Assembly: GCA_902775375.1 (NCBI GenBank) | Contig: CACYLU010000009.1 | Span: forward strand, 20,827 to 84,826 | DNA from: an uncultured Bacteroidales bacterium | GTDB lineage: Bacteria; Bacteroidota; Bacteroidia; Bacteroidales; Bacteroidaceae | Reading direction: 5' to 3' | DNA length: 64,000 nt | Shown here: one piece after another, positions 44,672 through 53,639 of the stretch | Numbering within the stretch: the stretch's first letter is position 1 | How the letters are laid out: each line of letters begins with the position of its first letter | Notes under the pieces: generated by a model | What the model saw: the letters and a program-made list of their open reading frames with translations, nothing else | What the model was told of the DNA's origin: nothing | Databases searched by the model: none | Translations under genes and position numbers: made by a program

Positions 44672-45445
44672 TCAATTATCCATTAATTTCACTCTTCCAT
44701 CTAATTGGGAAGTAATCTTCTTACCTTGCTTTGTCTGCTCCTGGACATATTCAATGAACAGGCTTCGGAGTGTAAGTACTTCAGGGCAGTCTTTCTTAAT
44801 TGCCTTTGGCAGGGCATGCAGGCCATCGTTACCCTCGGAGAGGTAGTCGATGGTGCCTATGGTATAGGTGGTGTTGTCATCAATAGGCTGTCCTTGAACT
44901 GTGGCTTCTACCACCTCGTTCTTGCTATTGAACACCAGGGTAGCCCCACTAATACCTTCACCACCACGCACGGCAATATTCGCCATTAGTTCTTTCATGT
45001 CTGCACCTTTGAGGGTGAGCACACAGAGGGAATTTTCGAAAGGCAAGACCTCGAAGGCATTGCTGACGGTAAAATTACCCTGCCCTACATCGGCACGCAA
45101 ACCGCCTATATTGATCAGTCCCATATCAGCAGGCTTTCCCAGTACACGCGATGCACTCTGCCGCAACACCTCAGCCACCAAGTTGCCCAACAGGCACTCA
45201 GGACGACGACGGTTCATGGCTATCTCGCTCTGTCCCAAGACAGTGTTCATCATACTGTCTATACTAGCACGATAGGGAGCTATCAATCGCACTGCATCTT
45301 GACTCACCAAAGCATCGAGCGAAGCATCAATAGGCACTCGGCTACTTTGCACATCAACCACGGCATAGTGACTCTTGCATCCACATAAAAACAATGAGGC
45401 ACAGAGCATAAGCCCCACAGCCCACTGCATCGTTTCTTTTCTCAT
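44672..45445 (-). CDS. 5'-nucleotidase C-terminal domain lipoprotein
   Basis: 257 aa. Lipobox FLCGC. Contains the UshA-type C-terminal domain: GNLVAEVLRQ, INIGGLRADVGQG, FEVLPFENSLCVLTLKG, and TIGTIDYLSEGNDG. It lacks the phosphatase domain, which follows 18 bp downstream in the same operon. The two lipoproteins probably form one enzyme. Confidence 0.9.
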   Translation of the reverse strand: MRKETMQWAVGLMLCASLFLCGCKSHYAVVDVQSSRVPIDASLDALVSQDAVRLIAPYRASIDSMMNTVLGQSEIAMNRRRPECLLGNLVAEVLRQSASRVLGKPADMGLINIGGLRADVGQGNFTVSNAFEVLPFENSLCVLTLKGADMKELMANIAVRGGEGISGATLVFNSKNEVVEATVQGQPIDDNTTYTIGTIDYLSEGNDGLHALPKAIKKDCPEVLTLRSLFIEYVQEQTKQGKKITSQLDGRVKLMDN

Positions 45446-45691
45446 AAACTAATAGTGTATTATTTCCACCAAAGATAGTGCAAGTAGAAGACAAAAGCAA
45501 GTAAGTCACTTATTAATTTTGCCGAGCCGAACCCTATTTCATTAAAAGATAAACAAAAAACCTGAAAAGACTTGGAAGTTTGCCATTTTTTTCGCAACTT
45601 TGCACCCGCTTTTGCGCAATCGCTGTCAGGATACATCCCACGATGAGGCCTGGTATGTTGCGTAGTTATAAACAATTTATACATAAATAAG

Positions 45692-46066
45692 ATGGATTTA
45701 CTTAAAATTGCAGAAGAAGCATTTGCTACTGGTAAGACCTATCCTGAGTTCAAGGCTGGTGATACTGTAACCGTAGCATATCGTATCGTGGAAGGTAACA
45801 AAGAGCGTATACAGCAGTATCGCGGTATTGTTATCAAGATTTGCGGTCATGGTGAGAAGAAACGTTTCACTGTTCGCAAGATGTCAGGCACCGTAGGTGT
45901 TGAGCGTATTTTCCCTATCGAGTCTCCGCACATCGATAGCATCGAAGTAAACAAGGTAGGTAAGGTGCGTCGCGCTAAGCTGTATTACCTGCGTGAACTC
46001 ACTGGTAAGAAAGCCCGCATCAAGGAGAAAAGAGTCATCACTAAGTCAGCTGCTGCTGAGGCTTAA
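45692..46066 (+). CDS. rplS: 50S ribosomal protein L19
   Basis: 124 aa. Sits at the 30S-50S interface. Signature: [24 protein letters not shown], then [18 protein letters not shown] and the basic tail. Upstream, CAACTTTG at 45596-45603 is a near-match promoter box with an 88-nt leader. Single-gene unit with its own terminator; rimM and trmD are not adjacent. Confidence 0.97.
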   Translation: MDLLKIAEEAFATGKTYPEFKAGDTVTVAYRIVEGNKERIQQYRGIVIKICGHGEKKRFTVRKMSGTVGVERIFPIESPHIDSIEVNKVGKVRRAKLYYLRELTGKKARIKEKRVITKSAAAEA

Positions 46067-46090
46067 TTCTTGTATCCAAAAGAAAAGTAC

Positions 46091-46125
46091 AAGAGGAGTG
46101 TTCCTAACGGACTCTCCTCTTTTTC
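46091..46125 (+). terminator. Terminator of rplS
   Basis: Stem AAGAGGAG with CTCCTCTT and a T run (TTTTTCTT), 25 bp after the stop. Confidence 0.85.
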
Positions 46126-46262
46126 TTATACATCCACCCCTCCTATCTCATATTTTGCCTCCATACCTTTCTCTGTTTCACTGCAGAAAAATGATTCATT
46201 AAATGATGGTCATATCAAGAAAAAGTTGTATCTTCGCAACATTAAATTAAAAGGAAATATAT

Positions 46263-46646
46263 ATGGAATTTAGTGGAAAAGTAATAGCGATTTTGCCAGC
46301 TCGCACAGGTGTGTCAAAATCAACAGGTAATGAATGGAAAGTACAGTCATACGTCGTTGAGAACCACGACCAATACCCTCGTCGCATGTGTTTTGAGGTG
46401 TTTGGTGGCGACAAGATTGACCAATTCAATATCCAAATGGGAGAAGAGCTGAACGTATCATTCGACATAGACGCTCGTCAGTGGAATGATAAATGGTTCA
46501 ACACTATTCGTGCATGGAAGGTAGAAAGAGTACAGGAAGGTGCTGCCAACACTCAGCCTGCAGCTGAGCCTGTGCCTCCATTTGCTCCAGAACCTGCCCC
46601 ATTCCCAGGTAGCGACAGCAACTCAACAGACGATCTGCCGTTCTAA
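46263..46646 (+). CDS. DUF3127 OB-fold-like protein
   Basis: 127 aa. MEFSGKVIAILPARTGVSK and WKVQSYVVENHDQYPRRMCFEVFG match DUF3127, related to single-strand-binding OB folds. The last 35 residues are Pro/Ala/Glu-rich and end DDLPF, the acidic-tip type tail of SSB proteins that binds partner proteins. A DNA-binding role is inferred. A near-match box TATCTTCG lies about 40 nt upstream. Confidence 0.88.
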   Translation: MEFSGKVIAILPARTGVSKSTGNEWKVQSYVVENHDQYPRRMCFEVFGGDKIDQFNIQMGEELNVSFDIDARQWNDKWFNTIRAWKVERVQEGAANTQPAAEPVPPFAPEPAPFPGSDSNSTDDLPF

Positions 46647-46703
46647 ATCATGCCCCTCTCTTAAAGGGGAGATATAAAGACAAACAGAACAGGGGAACAG
46701 CAT

Positions 46704-47405
46704 TCAATAGAGTATTTCCCAATGGTTGTCTTTTTGCTGAAAGACGGCTGTACGAACGAAAGCAGACTTAGTGTTTTGTAAATCCATAAAGGCGGCATTG
46801 CTGGAAAGCGTGCCGCTTTGTTGTTGCGCCTCAATGACTTTTTGCAATAACTCACTGCTAAAACTAATGGCTAACTGGTTGTCGGAAACATAGGCAGAGA
46901 GTTCATGTCCATCAGCCATTGGATAAACGGCAATGTCCTCACCTTTGTAGCTAATTACTTTGCGTTCACTCGCAGGGTTCTGGAAATAACGGGTGAAATA
47001 TTCCTGCAATAATGCAGCATCATCGGCTTCAGCACTGCAATACAGAATCTGACTAGTGGAGTTTTCGGGCTTGTGATAACTTAGGAGCACCCTGCTTAAT
47101 TGCACACTGATTCCATGGGGCGATGACTCCAAAAACTCATCAACATACTCCTTCAAGCATTTCACTATGTCAGACATGGGCAAAGGAGCATCTGCCAATG
47201 AGCCATCGGTCACTTCTCCAACAAAAGAAACCACATCATCTGTCTCTACTACGGCAACGGCATCGGCTGGCACCAAAGAATAAAGGCTGGTGGTAAGAGG
47301 CTGTGAAATCTGGGAATGACGCAGATAAAGATATGCCACCACACCAGCTATCAACAATAGCAATGACATTGCAACGGCAATTCTATGAATCACGACAGAT
47401 TTCAT
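46704..47405 (-). CDS. Membrane-anchored protein of unknown function
   Basis: 233 aa. One N-terminal membrane segment (about 7-28), the rest periplasmic. LVPADAVAVVETDD near 42-55 resembles proteins with DUF3352-like folds, but I cannot confirm it. It ends EILY with no obvious truncation. No neighbours in the same unit. Confidence 0.7.
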   Translation of the reverse strand: MKSVVIHRIAVAMSLLLLIAGVVAYLYLRHSQISQPLTTSLYSLVPADAVAVVETDDVVSFVGEVTDGSLADAPLPMSDIVKCLKEYVDEFLESSPHGISVQLSRVLLSYHKPENSTSQILYCSAEADDAALLQEYFTRYFQNPASERKVISYKGEDIAVYPMADGHELSAYVSDNQLAISFSSELLQKVIEAQQQSGTLSSNAAFMDLQNTKSAFVRTAVFQQKDNHWEILY

Positions 47406-47471
47406 GTTTATTAGATAATTTTCACAAAAGTATTAAAATTATCTAACACAAGCAAGAAAAGTCTAAAAAAA

Positions 47472-48233
47472 TTAAAATTCCAGTTCTAATCCGTCATATG
47501 CGAAATGAATATGAGGAGGGAAATGCGCCTCTGTAGCCGCATGAAGGCCTGCATGATGGCTCATATGAATAAAATAGGTTTCCTTGGCTCCTATCCGAAG
47601 AGAGTTTTCTATGGCTTGCTGGATACTCTGATGGGTAGGATGCTCGTAAACATGCAAAGCATTCATAATGAGTACATCCAGACCTTTTAGGGCATCGTAA
47701 GACTCTTGCGGCATGGTCTTCATATCGGTAACATACCCTAAGTTTCCAATGCGAAAACCCAGAATAGGCAAGTCACCATGCATCACCCTTATCGGCAAAA
47801 CTTCCGTATTCTTTACCTTAAACGGCAAAAATGGCCGTACCTCATGAAGAGTGATGCCAGGCACTCCCGGATATTTCATTTGCGTGAAACAATACGGCAA
47901 GCGCATACGGAGATCTCGGGCGGTATAATCTTCAGTATAGACATTGACGTTACCAAACACATTGCTGGGGCGAAGGTCGTCCAACCCACCCACATGGTCA
48001 GAATGCTCGTGCGTTATCAGGATAGCATCGGGCACAACGAAAGGTCTCACCTGCATGTATTGCTGACGGAAATCAGGACCACAATCAATCAAGATTACAG
48101 CATCATCAGTATAGACCAACGATGAACTTCGCAGGCGTTTGTCACGAGGGTCATTTGACCTGCATACCTCGCAATCACACCCCAATGTGGGCACCCCCAT
48201 AGATGTTCCTGAACCTAAAATCCTGACCCTCAT
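47472..48233 (-). CDS. Metallo-beta-lactamase-fold hydrolase (PhnP-like)
   Basis: 253 aa. It starts MRVRILGSGTSMGVPTLGC and contains CEVCRSNDPRDKRLRSS, a Cys pair plus Arg/Ser segment typical of PhnP-type phosphodiesterases. The metal site is THEHSDHVGGLDDLR with further His near 170 and 225. Three bp after murB, in the DUF4348-murB run. Substrate unknown. Confidence 0.9.
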   Translation of the reverse strand: MRVRILGSGTSMGVPTLGCDCEVCRSNDPRDKRLRSSSLVYTDDAVILIDCGPDFRQQYMQVRPFVVPDAILITHEHSDHVGGLDDLRPSNVFGNVNVYTEDYTARDLRMRLPYCFTQMKYPGVPGITLHEVRPFLPFKVKNTEVLPIRVMHGDLPILGFRIGNLGYVTDMKTMPQESYDALKGLDVLIMNALHVYEHPTHQSIQQAIENSLRIGAKETYFIHMSHHAGLHAATEAHFPPHIHFAYDGLELEF

Positions 48234-48236
48234 AGT

Positions 48237-49235
48237 TTAATCTATAAAGTTCACCTCGGGGTGAATATCAATGCCAAACTGCTTAGAAACATCCTGACAA
48301 ACCGCATCAGACAAAGCAGCGATATCAGCCCCAGTGGCACCACCCAAATTGACCAAGATTAAAGCCTGCTTGTCGTACACTGCAGCTTTACCTAATGACT
48401 TACCCTTCCATCCAGTTTGCTCTATCATCCAGCCTGCAGGTATCTTAACATGTTGTTCATCTACTTCATAATATGGCATATTAGGGTATTGGGCCAATAA
48501 GTTCTGCCACTTCTCACGGCTTACAATAGGATTGGTAAAGAAACTGCCTGCATTGCCAAGAACCTTAGGGTCAGGCAACTTGCTCTGACGAATCTTAATG
48601 ATGGTTTGACGCACCAGCGGAAGTGTAATAGGCGATGTATCACCCAACTCTTTGCGAATGGTACCATAATCGAGTTGATAGTGCTCCACCTTACTAAGCT
48701 TGAAGTTAACATAGGTAACAAAATACACCTTCATCTCTGGGCGCTTGAAGACGCTGTTACGATAGGCATACTTACAATCCTCCTGTTGGAACAAGCACTT
48801 TTGGCCATTGATATCAATAGTCTCAACGGTAGTAATCAAGTCTTTTACCTCTACGCCATAAGCTCCAATGTTCTGCACGGCACTAGCGCCTACCTCACCA
48901 GGAATGAGTGAAAGGTTTTCTGCCCCATACCAACCATGCTGGACGCAAAAAGCAACGAAGTCATCCCATACCTCGCCAGCACCCACACGAACAAAAACGT
49001 CGGTATCGTTCTCACTGGTTACTTCGATGCCTTTTATCTGAGAATGCAGCACCGTACCCTCATAACGATTATGCAGGAAGAGTAAATTACTCCCACCTCC
49101 CATGTGCAGAAAGGGAGATTGCACCTTTCCTTCAGCAATGAAGTTTCTCAGTTCATCTTCATTATGATATTCAAGTAACCGAGCCGCAGTAACCTTCAGT
49201 CCAAAAGTATTATATATCAATCCGTCGCCCATCAA
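48237..49235 (-). CDS. murB: UDP-N-acetylenolpyruvoylglucosamine reductase
   Basis: 332 aa. Reduces the enolpyruvyl product of MurA with NADPH and FAD. FAD-binding motif [11 protein letters not shown] (about 46-56), [32 protein letters not shown] (catalytic Ser) and C-terminal HPEVNFID (catalytic Glu). Type I (long) form. In a run with DUF4348 upstream. Confidence 0.96.
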   Translation of the reverse strand: MMGDGLIYNTFGLKVTAARLLEYHNEDELRNFIAEGKVQSPFLHMGGGSNLLFLHNRYEGTVLHSQIKGIEVTSENDTDVFVRVGAGEVWDDFVAFCVQHGWYGAENLSLIPGEVGASAVQNIGAYGVEVKDLITTVETIDINGQKCLFQQEDCKYAYRNSVFKRPEMKVYFVTYVNFKLSKVEHYQLDYGTIRKELGDTSPITLPLVRQTIIKIRQSKLPDPKVLGNAGSFFTNPIVSREKWQNLLAQYPNMPYYEVDEQHVKIPAGWMIEQTGWKGKSLGKAAVYDKQALILVNLGGATGADIAALSDAVCQDVSKQFGIDIHPEVNFID

Positions 49236-49242
49236 TTCTCAA

Positions 49243-50103
49243 TTAAATCGAAGTATCTTCAAACTTATACATTTCCCATTCACCACTTCGTTTGCGGAAA
49301 TAAAGAATAATCGAGGTACCATCCTGAAAGCCATTCACTTTCAATATTTTCCTTCTCGACCTACCATCATTTGCCTGTCCGTAGTTAATATTCGTCAATC
49401 TATCGGTAGGCAAATCAGGCTTGAAAGCAAACCATTGACTGATACCCAAAGTTGTTTCTAATATAGAAAACTCATCGTCAGGATCCAACGTCACGAACTC
49501 AATTGGATTAGTTACATGATCCAACTGATAGATGCTGTCATTGGCAAACCTGCTATAGAATGAAATAAAGCCATTTTCATCATCAATGAGTGCCAAAGGT
49601 GTCAACGAAATAGAATCGAGCATCCAAGCCCCTTTATCTCGTTCAAAGAAATAACGCTGTCTCATTTTGGAGTCAAGATAAATCCACTCCACCTCAGCAG
49701 AACTGAGCGAGGTATCACCTTCCAAATCGAGATCAGATTCATTGTCGAACATCAATGTATAGGTAGGCTGGTCGGAAAACAGATTGTCATGCTGCCAATC
49801 GTTCCGTTCTATTTGAGTTGTCCCTTCCGCGCTAGCAACTTGAAGAGGGAACCTTACCCTGCGTCGTTGCAAACGCTCGTCGGAGGCAAAGTTCCAGATA
49901 AAATCATCAAACAACTCATCAACTCTGGTGGGAGCCTCAACTTTTTCTTCTTCAGGCTCCTGCTCAGGCTGGATGACGGGTATCAGTGTATCATTGGACA
50001 CCAATGGCGCTCCATCATTGAGTTGCGTTTTTTTCCCTGTACATGACATGAGAAAGCAAATCAGTGATAGAAAACAGAGCCAAACCCAGCTATACTTCAC
50101 CAT
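49243..50103 (-). CDS. DUF4348 lipoprotein
   Basis: 286 aa. Lipobox LMSC (about 21). DUF4348, Bacteroidetes-specific: VDELFDDFIWNFASDERLQRRRVRFPL and DLEGDTSLSSAEVEWIYLDS. Function unknown. One bp after the epimerase gene and 7 bp before murB, so it belongs to their transcription unit. Confidence 0.85.
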   Translation of the reverse strand: MVKYSWVWLCFLSLICFLMSCTGKKTQLNDGAPLVSNDTLIPVIQPEQEPEEEKVEAPTRVDELFDDFIWNFASDERLQRRRVRFPLQVASAEGTTQIERNDWQHDNLFSDQPTYTLMFDNESDLDLEGDTSLSSAEVEWIYLDSKMRQRYFFERDKGAWMLDSISLTPLALIDDENGFISFYSRFANDSIYQLDHVTNPIEFVTLDPDDEFSILETTLGISQWFAFKPDLPTDRLTNINYGQANDGRSRRKILKVNGFQDGTSIILYFRKRSGEWEMYKFEDTSI

Positions 50104-50104
50104 A

Positions 50105-51061
50105 TTATTTATTCAATTTCAACTTCAGTTTCTCCAACATATCTACGGTCATGGTTTCCAAATCATATTTGGGTTGCCATCCCCATTCCTGACGCGCACA
50201 ACTATCGTCCATACAGTCTGGCCAACTATCAGCAATGTGTTGCTTCAACGGATCCACCTGATATTCCATTTCAAAATACGGCATGTGCTTCTTAATAGCC
50301 GCATAGATGGTTTCGGGTGCAAAACTCATTGAAGCCAGATTAAAGGAATTGCGGTGAACCAATTTGGTTGGGTCAGCCTCCATCAGCGCAATGGAAGCAT
50401 GCAATGCATCAGGCATATATATCATATCCATCAAAGTGCCCTCTTTTATAGGACAAATAAACTTCTCGCCTCTCACGGCATAGTAGTATATATCCACTGC
50501 ATAATCGGTGGTACCACCACCAGGAGGTGTTACATACGAGATAATACCCGGGAACCTCACCGACCTGGTATCTACGCCATATTTCATAAAATAATAATCA
50601 CTCAGCAATTCGGTAGTCACTTTGCTAACACCATAAATCGTACTAGGCCGTTGTATAGTGTCCTGAGGGGTCATTACATGAGGTGTAGAAAGGCCAAATG
50701 AACCTATAGAGCTGGGTGTAAACACGGCACAATGGTACTCACGCGCCACCTCTAATACATTCCACAAACCATCAATGCCAATCTTCCATGCCAATCGGGG
50801 GTTTCTCTCTGCCACCACCGACAGCAAAGCAGCTAAATTATAAATAGTGTCAATCTGGTAATCGCGTACTACTTTGGCAACGGCATCTGCATCTGTTACA
50901 TCTGCAATCGCCGACGGGCCCGATTCTTTCAACACGCCTTTAGGCTCGGCACCTATTATATATCCAGCCACTACATGACTATTTCCATATCTACTTCTCA
51001 ACTCCATTGTAAGCTCCGAACCTATCTGCCCAGTAGCTCCAATGACCAATACATTTTTCAT
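50105..51061 (-). CDS. NAD-dependent epimerase-type L-threonine 3-dehydrogenase
   Basis: 318 aa, short-chain dehydrogenase fold. N-terminal NAD motif GATGQIGSEL. Catalytic Tyr-Lys in TIYGVSKV, Ser/Thr in PSSIGSF. C-terminal QHIADSWPDCMDDSCARQEW is characteristic of the SDR-type threonine dehydrogenases. Oxidises threonine to 2-amino-3-ketobutyrate, substrate of the divergent kbl product. Promoter box TATCTTTG at 51099-51106. Confidence 0.9.
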   Translation of the reverse strand: MKNVLVIGATGQIGSELTMELRSRYGNSHVVAGYIIGAEPKGVLKESGPSAIADVTDADAVAKVVRDYQIDTIYNLAALLSVVAERNPRLAWKIGIDGLWNVLEVAREYHCAVFTPSSIGSFGLSTPHVMTPQDTIQRPSTIYGVSKVTTELLSDYYFMKYGVDTRSVRFPGIISYVTPPGGGTTDYAVDIYYYAVRGEKFICPIKEGTLMDMIYMPDALHASIALMEADPTKLVHRNSFNLASMSFAPETIYAAIKKHMPYFEMEYQVDPLKQHIADSWPDCMDDSCARQEWGWQPKYDLETMTVDMLEKLKLKLNK

Positions 51062-51098
51062 ATTTTAAGTTTTTTAGGTCTGTTCTCATTTTGTTGCA

Positions 51099-51106
51099 CA
51101 AAGATA
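51099..51106 (-). promoter_or_regulatory. -7 box of the threonine dehydrogenase gene
   Basis: TATCTTTG on the minus strand, 37 nt before the ATG at 51061. No clear -33 box. Confidence 0.55.
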
Positions 51107-51182
51107 ATCATTATTTGAAATATTTTCGCTAATTTGGCGGTGAATTTGAACACGAACTCTAAATCTTAAACAATTTGATATT

Positions 51183-52370
51183 ATGTACGGGAAAATGCAA
51201 GAACATCTCGCCAAAACATTGGCTGAGATAAAGGAAGCCGGACTCTATAAGGAGGAACGACTGATTGAAAGTCCACAGCGTGCAGCCATCACGGTGAAAG
51301 GGCAGGAAGTACTGAATTTTTGTGCTAACAACTATTTAGGTCTCTCTGACAATCCAAGACTGATTGAGGCTGCAAAAAAGATGATGGACCATCGTGGTTA
51401 TGGCATGTCGTCTGTTCGTTTCATTTGTGGCACTCAAGATATTCACAAAGAATTGGAAGCTGCTATTGCTGAATATTTCCATACTGAAGATACCATTCTA
51501 TATGCAGCTTGTTTTGATGCAAATGGAGGTGTATTCGAGCCCCTGTTTACAGATGAGGATGCCATCATCAGCGACTCTCTGAACCACGCCAGCATTATCG
51601 ACGGTGTGCGCCTCTGCAAAGCAAAACGCTATCGTTATGCCAACGCCAACATGGAAGAGTTAGAGAAATGCTTACAGGAGGCACAAGCTCAGCGTTTCCG
51701 CATTATCTGCACTGATGGCGTATTCTCAATGGACGGCAACGTAGCACCGCTCGACAAGATTTGCGATTTGGCAGAGAAATACGACGCCTTGGTGATGGTG
51801 GACGAGTCACATTCTGCAGGAGTAGTTGGTCCAACAGGTCATGGCGTTAGTGAATTATATAAGACCTATGGCCGTGTGGATATCTACACTGGTACTTTGG
51901 GCAAGGCCTTCGGCGGCGCTATGGGTGGTTTCACCACAGGCCGTAAAGAAATCATCGACTTACTGCGTCAGCGTAGCCGTCCTTACCTTTTCTCCAACTC
52001 TGTGGCTCCTGCTATCATCGGTGCCGCTCTTGAGACCTTCAAGATGTTGAAGGAAAGTAACGCGTTGCACGATAAGTTGGTGGACAATGTCAACTACTTC
52101 CGCGACAAGATGTTGGCAGCAGGTTTCGACATCAAACCTACCCAAAGTGCTATCTGTGCAGTAATGCTGTACGATGCTAAGCTCTCACAAGTATTTGCAG
52201 CCAAGATGCAGGAAGAGGGTATCTATGTGACAGGATTCTACTACCCAGTTGTACCGAAGGGAGAGGCGCGCATCCGTGTACAGCTTTCAGCTGGGCATGA
52301 GCGCGAGCACTTAGACAGGTGCATCAACGCCTTTATCAAAGTTGGTAAAGAACTGGGTGTTTTGAAATAA
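51183..52370 (+). CDS. kbl: Glycine C-acetyltransferase (2-amino-3-ketobutyrate CoA ligase)
   Basis: 395 aa, PLP enzyme of the alpha-oxoamine synthase family. Converts 2-amino-3-ketobutyrate and CoA to glycine and acetyl-CoA. NFCANNYLGLSDNP, VMVDESHSAG and the PLP-Lys region GTLGKAFGGAMGG are present. Divergent from the threonine dehydrogenase gene, giving both threonine-degrading steps. Confidence 0.95.
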   Translation: MYGKMQEHLAKTLAEIKEAGLYKEERLIESPQRAAITVKGQEVLNFCANNYLGLSDNPRLIEAAKKMMDHRGYGMSSVRFICGTQDIHKELEAAIAEYFHTEDTILYAACFDANGGVFEPLFTDEDAIISDSLNHASIIDGVRLCKAKRYRYANANMEELEKCLQEAQAQRFRIICTDGVFSMDGNVAPLDKICDLAEKYDALVMVDESHSAGVVGPTGHGVSELYKTYGRVDIYTGTLGKAFGGAMGGFTTGRKEIIDLLRQRSRPYLFSNSVAPAIIGAALETFKMLKESNALHDKLVDNVNYFRDKMLAAGFDIKPTQSAICAVMLYDAKLSQVFAAKMQEEGIYVTGFYYPVVPKGEARIRVQLSAGHEREHLDRCINAFIKVGKELGVLK

Positions 52371-52377
52371 ACAACAA

Positions 52378-52407
52378 ATCCCCCGCCAAATAGCGGGGGA
52401 TATTTTT
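52378..52407 (+). terminator. Terminator of kbl
   Basis: Perfect 9-bp stem ATCCCCCGC with GCGGGGGAT, 6-nt loop, then ATTTTT. Confidence 0.92.
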
Positions 52408-52426
52408 ATGGTAAAAAAGGGATAAC

Positions 52427-53587
52427 TTAAAACAAGTCCTCAGTCACATATCCATGGGGTAAAGCCCTGCAATTATATTGTGAAGCCATAATCTCGCCAT
52501 AAGCACCAGCAGAACGAATGGCAATTAGGTCACCTCGCCTCGTTTTATTCAAATCAACAGCCTTGCCAAACACATCACTCGACTCACAAATAGGGCCCAC
52601 TACGTCATACGTTTCTTTCGGCAACTCAGAGGTGAGGTTCTCAATTTTATGATAAGCCTGATAGAGGGCAGGACGAATGAGATCTGTCATACCAGCATCA
52701 AGGATAGCAAACTGCTTGTTTGTACCTTGCTTAACATAAAGCACTCTTGAAATAAGACTTCCACATTGCGCTACTACCGAGCGACCTGGTTCAAAATGCA
52801 GCGCCTGGCCTGCACGTCGTTTAATAAGTGTATTTATGGTCTTGAAATACTCATGAAAATCAGGAATAGCCTGCCGATTTGGATGTTGATAGTCAACACC
52901 AAGTCCGCCACCCACATTGATATTCTCTATCTTAATATGATGTTGTTCAAATTGGGCCATCAGTTCATTCACTCTGTTGCAAAGGGCAGCAAAGTCTCCC
53001 ATGTCCAATATCTGTGAACCAATATGGAAATGCAAACCAATAAATCTGACATTCTGCATATTAGAAGCCAGTTCTATCACTTTTTCAATATCACCTAGGG
53101 CTATACCAAACTTGTTTTCTGCCAAACCAGTGGTAATGTTGGCATGGGTATGTGCTTTTACGTCGGGGTTTACTCGAAATTCCACTTGAGCCACCACCCC
53201 TTTAGTTGCTGCCAACTCGTTAATAATTTCCAGTTCAGGGATTGACTCAACATTGAAACAGAAAATCCCATGTTCTAATCCAAGGTTGATTTCCCAATCA
53301 GCCTTACCAACACCAGCAAACACTATCTTATCTGGAGTAAAACCTGCCTGCAATGCTGCTTTGATTTCACCACCACTCACACAATCAGCACCAAGTCCAT
53401 ATTCACGGATGGTACGCAACACCTGAGGGTTAGCATTGGCTTTTATGGCATAATGAACTACAGCATTGTCCATCTTACTCACCTCTTGCCGTATCGTCTC
53501 CAAGGTTTGGCGCAAGATGCGAGTATCATAATAATAAAATGGTGTCTGTAAAGCACTAAACTTTTCAATAGGAAATTGTCCTTTCAT
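52427..53587 (-). CDS. lysA: Diaminopimelate decarboxylase
   Basis: 386 aa, last step of lysine synthesis. PLP Lys in HYAIKANANP (about 48-57). Phosphate-binding GGGLGV, substrate motif CESSDVF near the C-terminus. In the his-ftsE-lysC-lysA run, 52 bp after lysC with a GC-rich hairpin between. Confidence 0.95.
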   Translation of the reverse strand: MKGQFPIEKFSALQTPFYYYDTRILRQTLETIRQEVSKMDNAVVHYAIKANANPQVLRTIREYGLGADCVSGGEIKAALQAGFTPDKIVFAGVGKADWEINLGLEHGIFCFNVESIPELEIINELAATKGVVAQVEFRVNPDVKAHTHANITTGLAENKFGIALGDIEKVIELASNMQNVRFIGLHFHIGSQILDMGDFAALCNRVNELMAQFEQHHIKIENINVGGGLGVDYQHPNRQAIPDFHEYFKTINTLIKRRAGQALHFEPGRSVVAQCGSLISRVLYVKQGTNKQFAILDAGMTDLIRPALYQAYHKIENLTSELPKETYDVVGPICESSDVFGKAVDLNKTRRGDLIAIRSAGAYGEIMASQYNCRALPHGYVTEDLF

Positions 53588-53608
53588 TTAGTTGTATTCA
53601 TTAACAAC

Positions 53609-53632
53609 TCCCCCGCCCTAATGGACGGGGGA
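53609..53632 (-). other. GC-rich hairpin between lysC and lysA
   Basis: TCCCCCG pairs with CGGGGGA around a 10-nt loop. Neither side has a T run of terminator quality, so it may be a partial terminator or an mRNA-processing site lowering lysA relative to lysC. Confidence 0.5.
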
Positions 53633-53639
53633 ATAATAT

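Noticed and set aside
45460-45684. A 74-codon leftward frame before rplS
   Set aside because: It overlaps the rplS leader and promoter box, and the protein has no plausible pattern.
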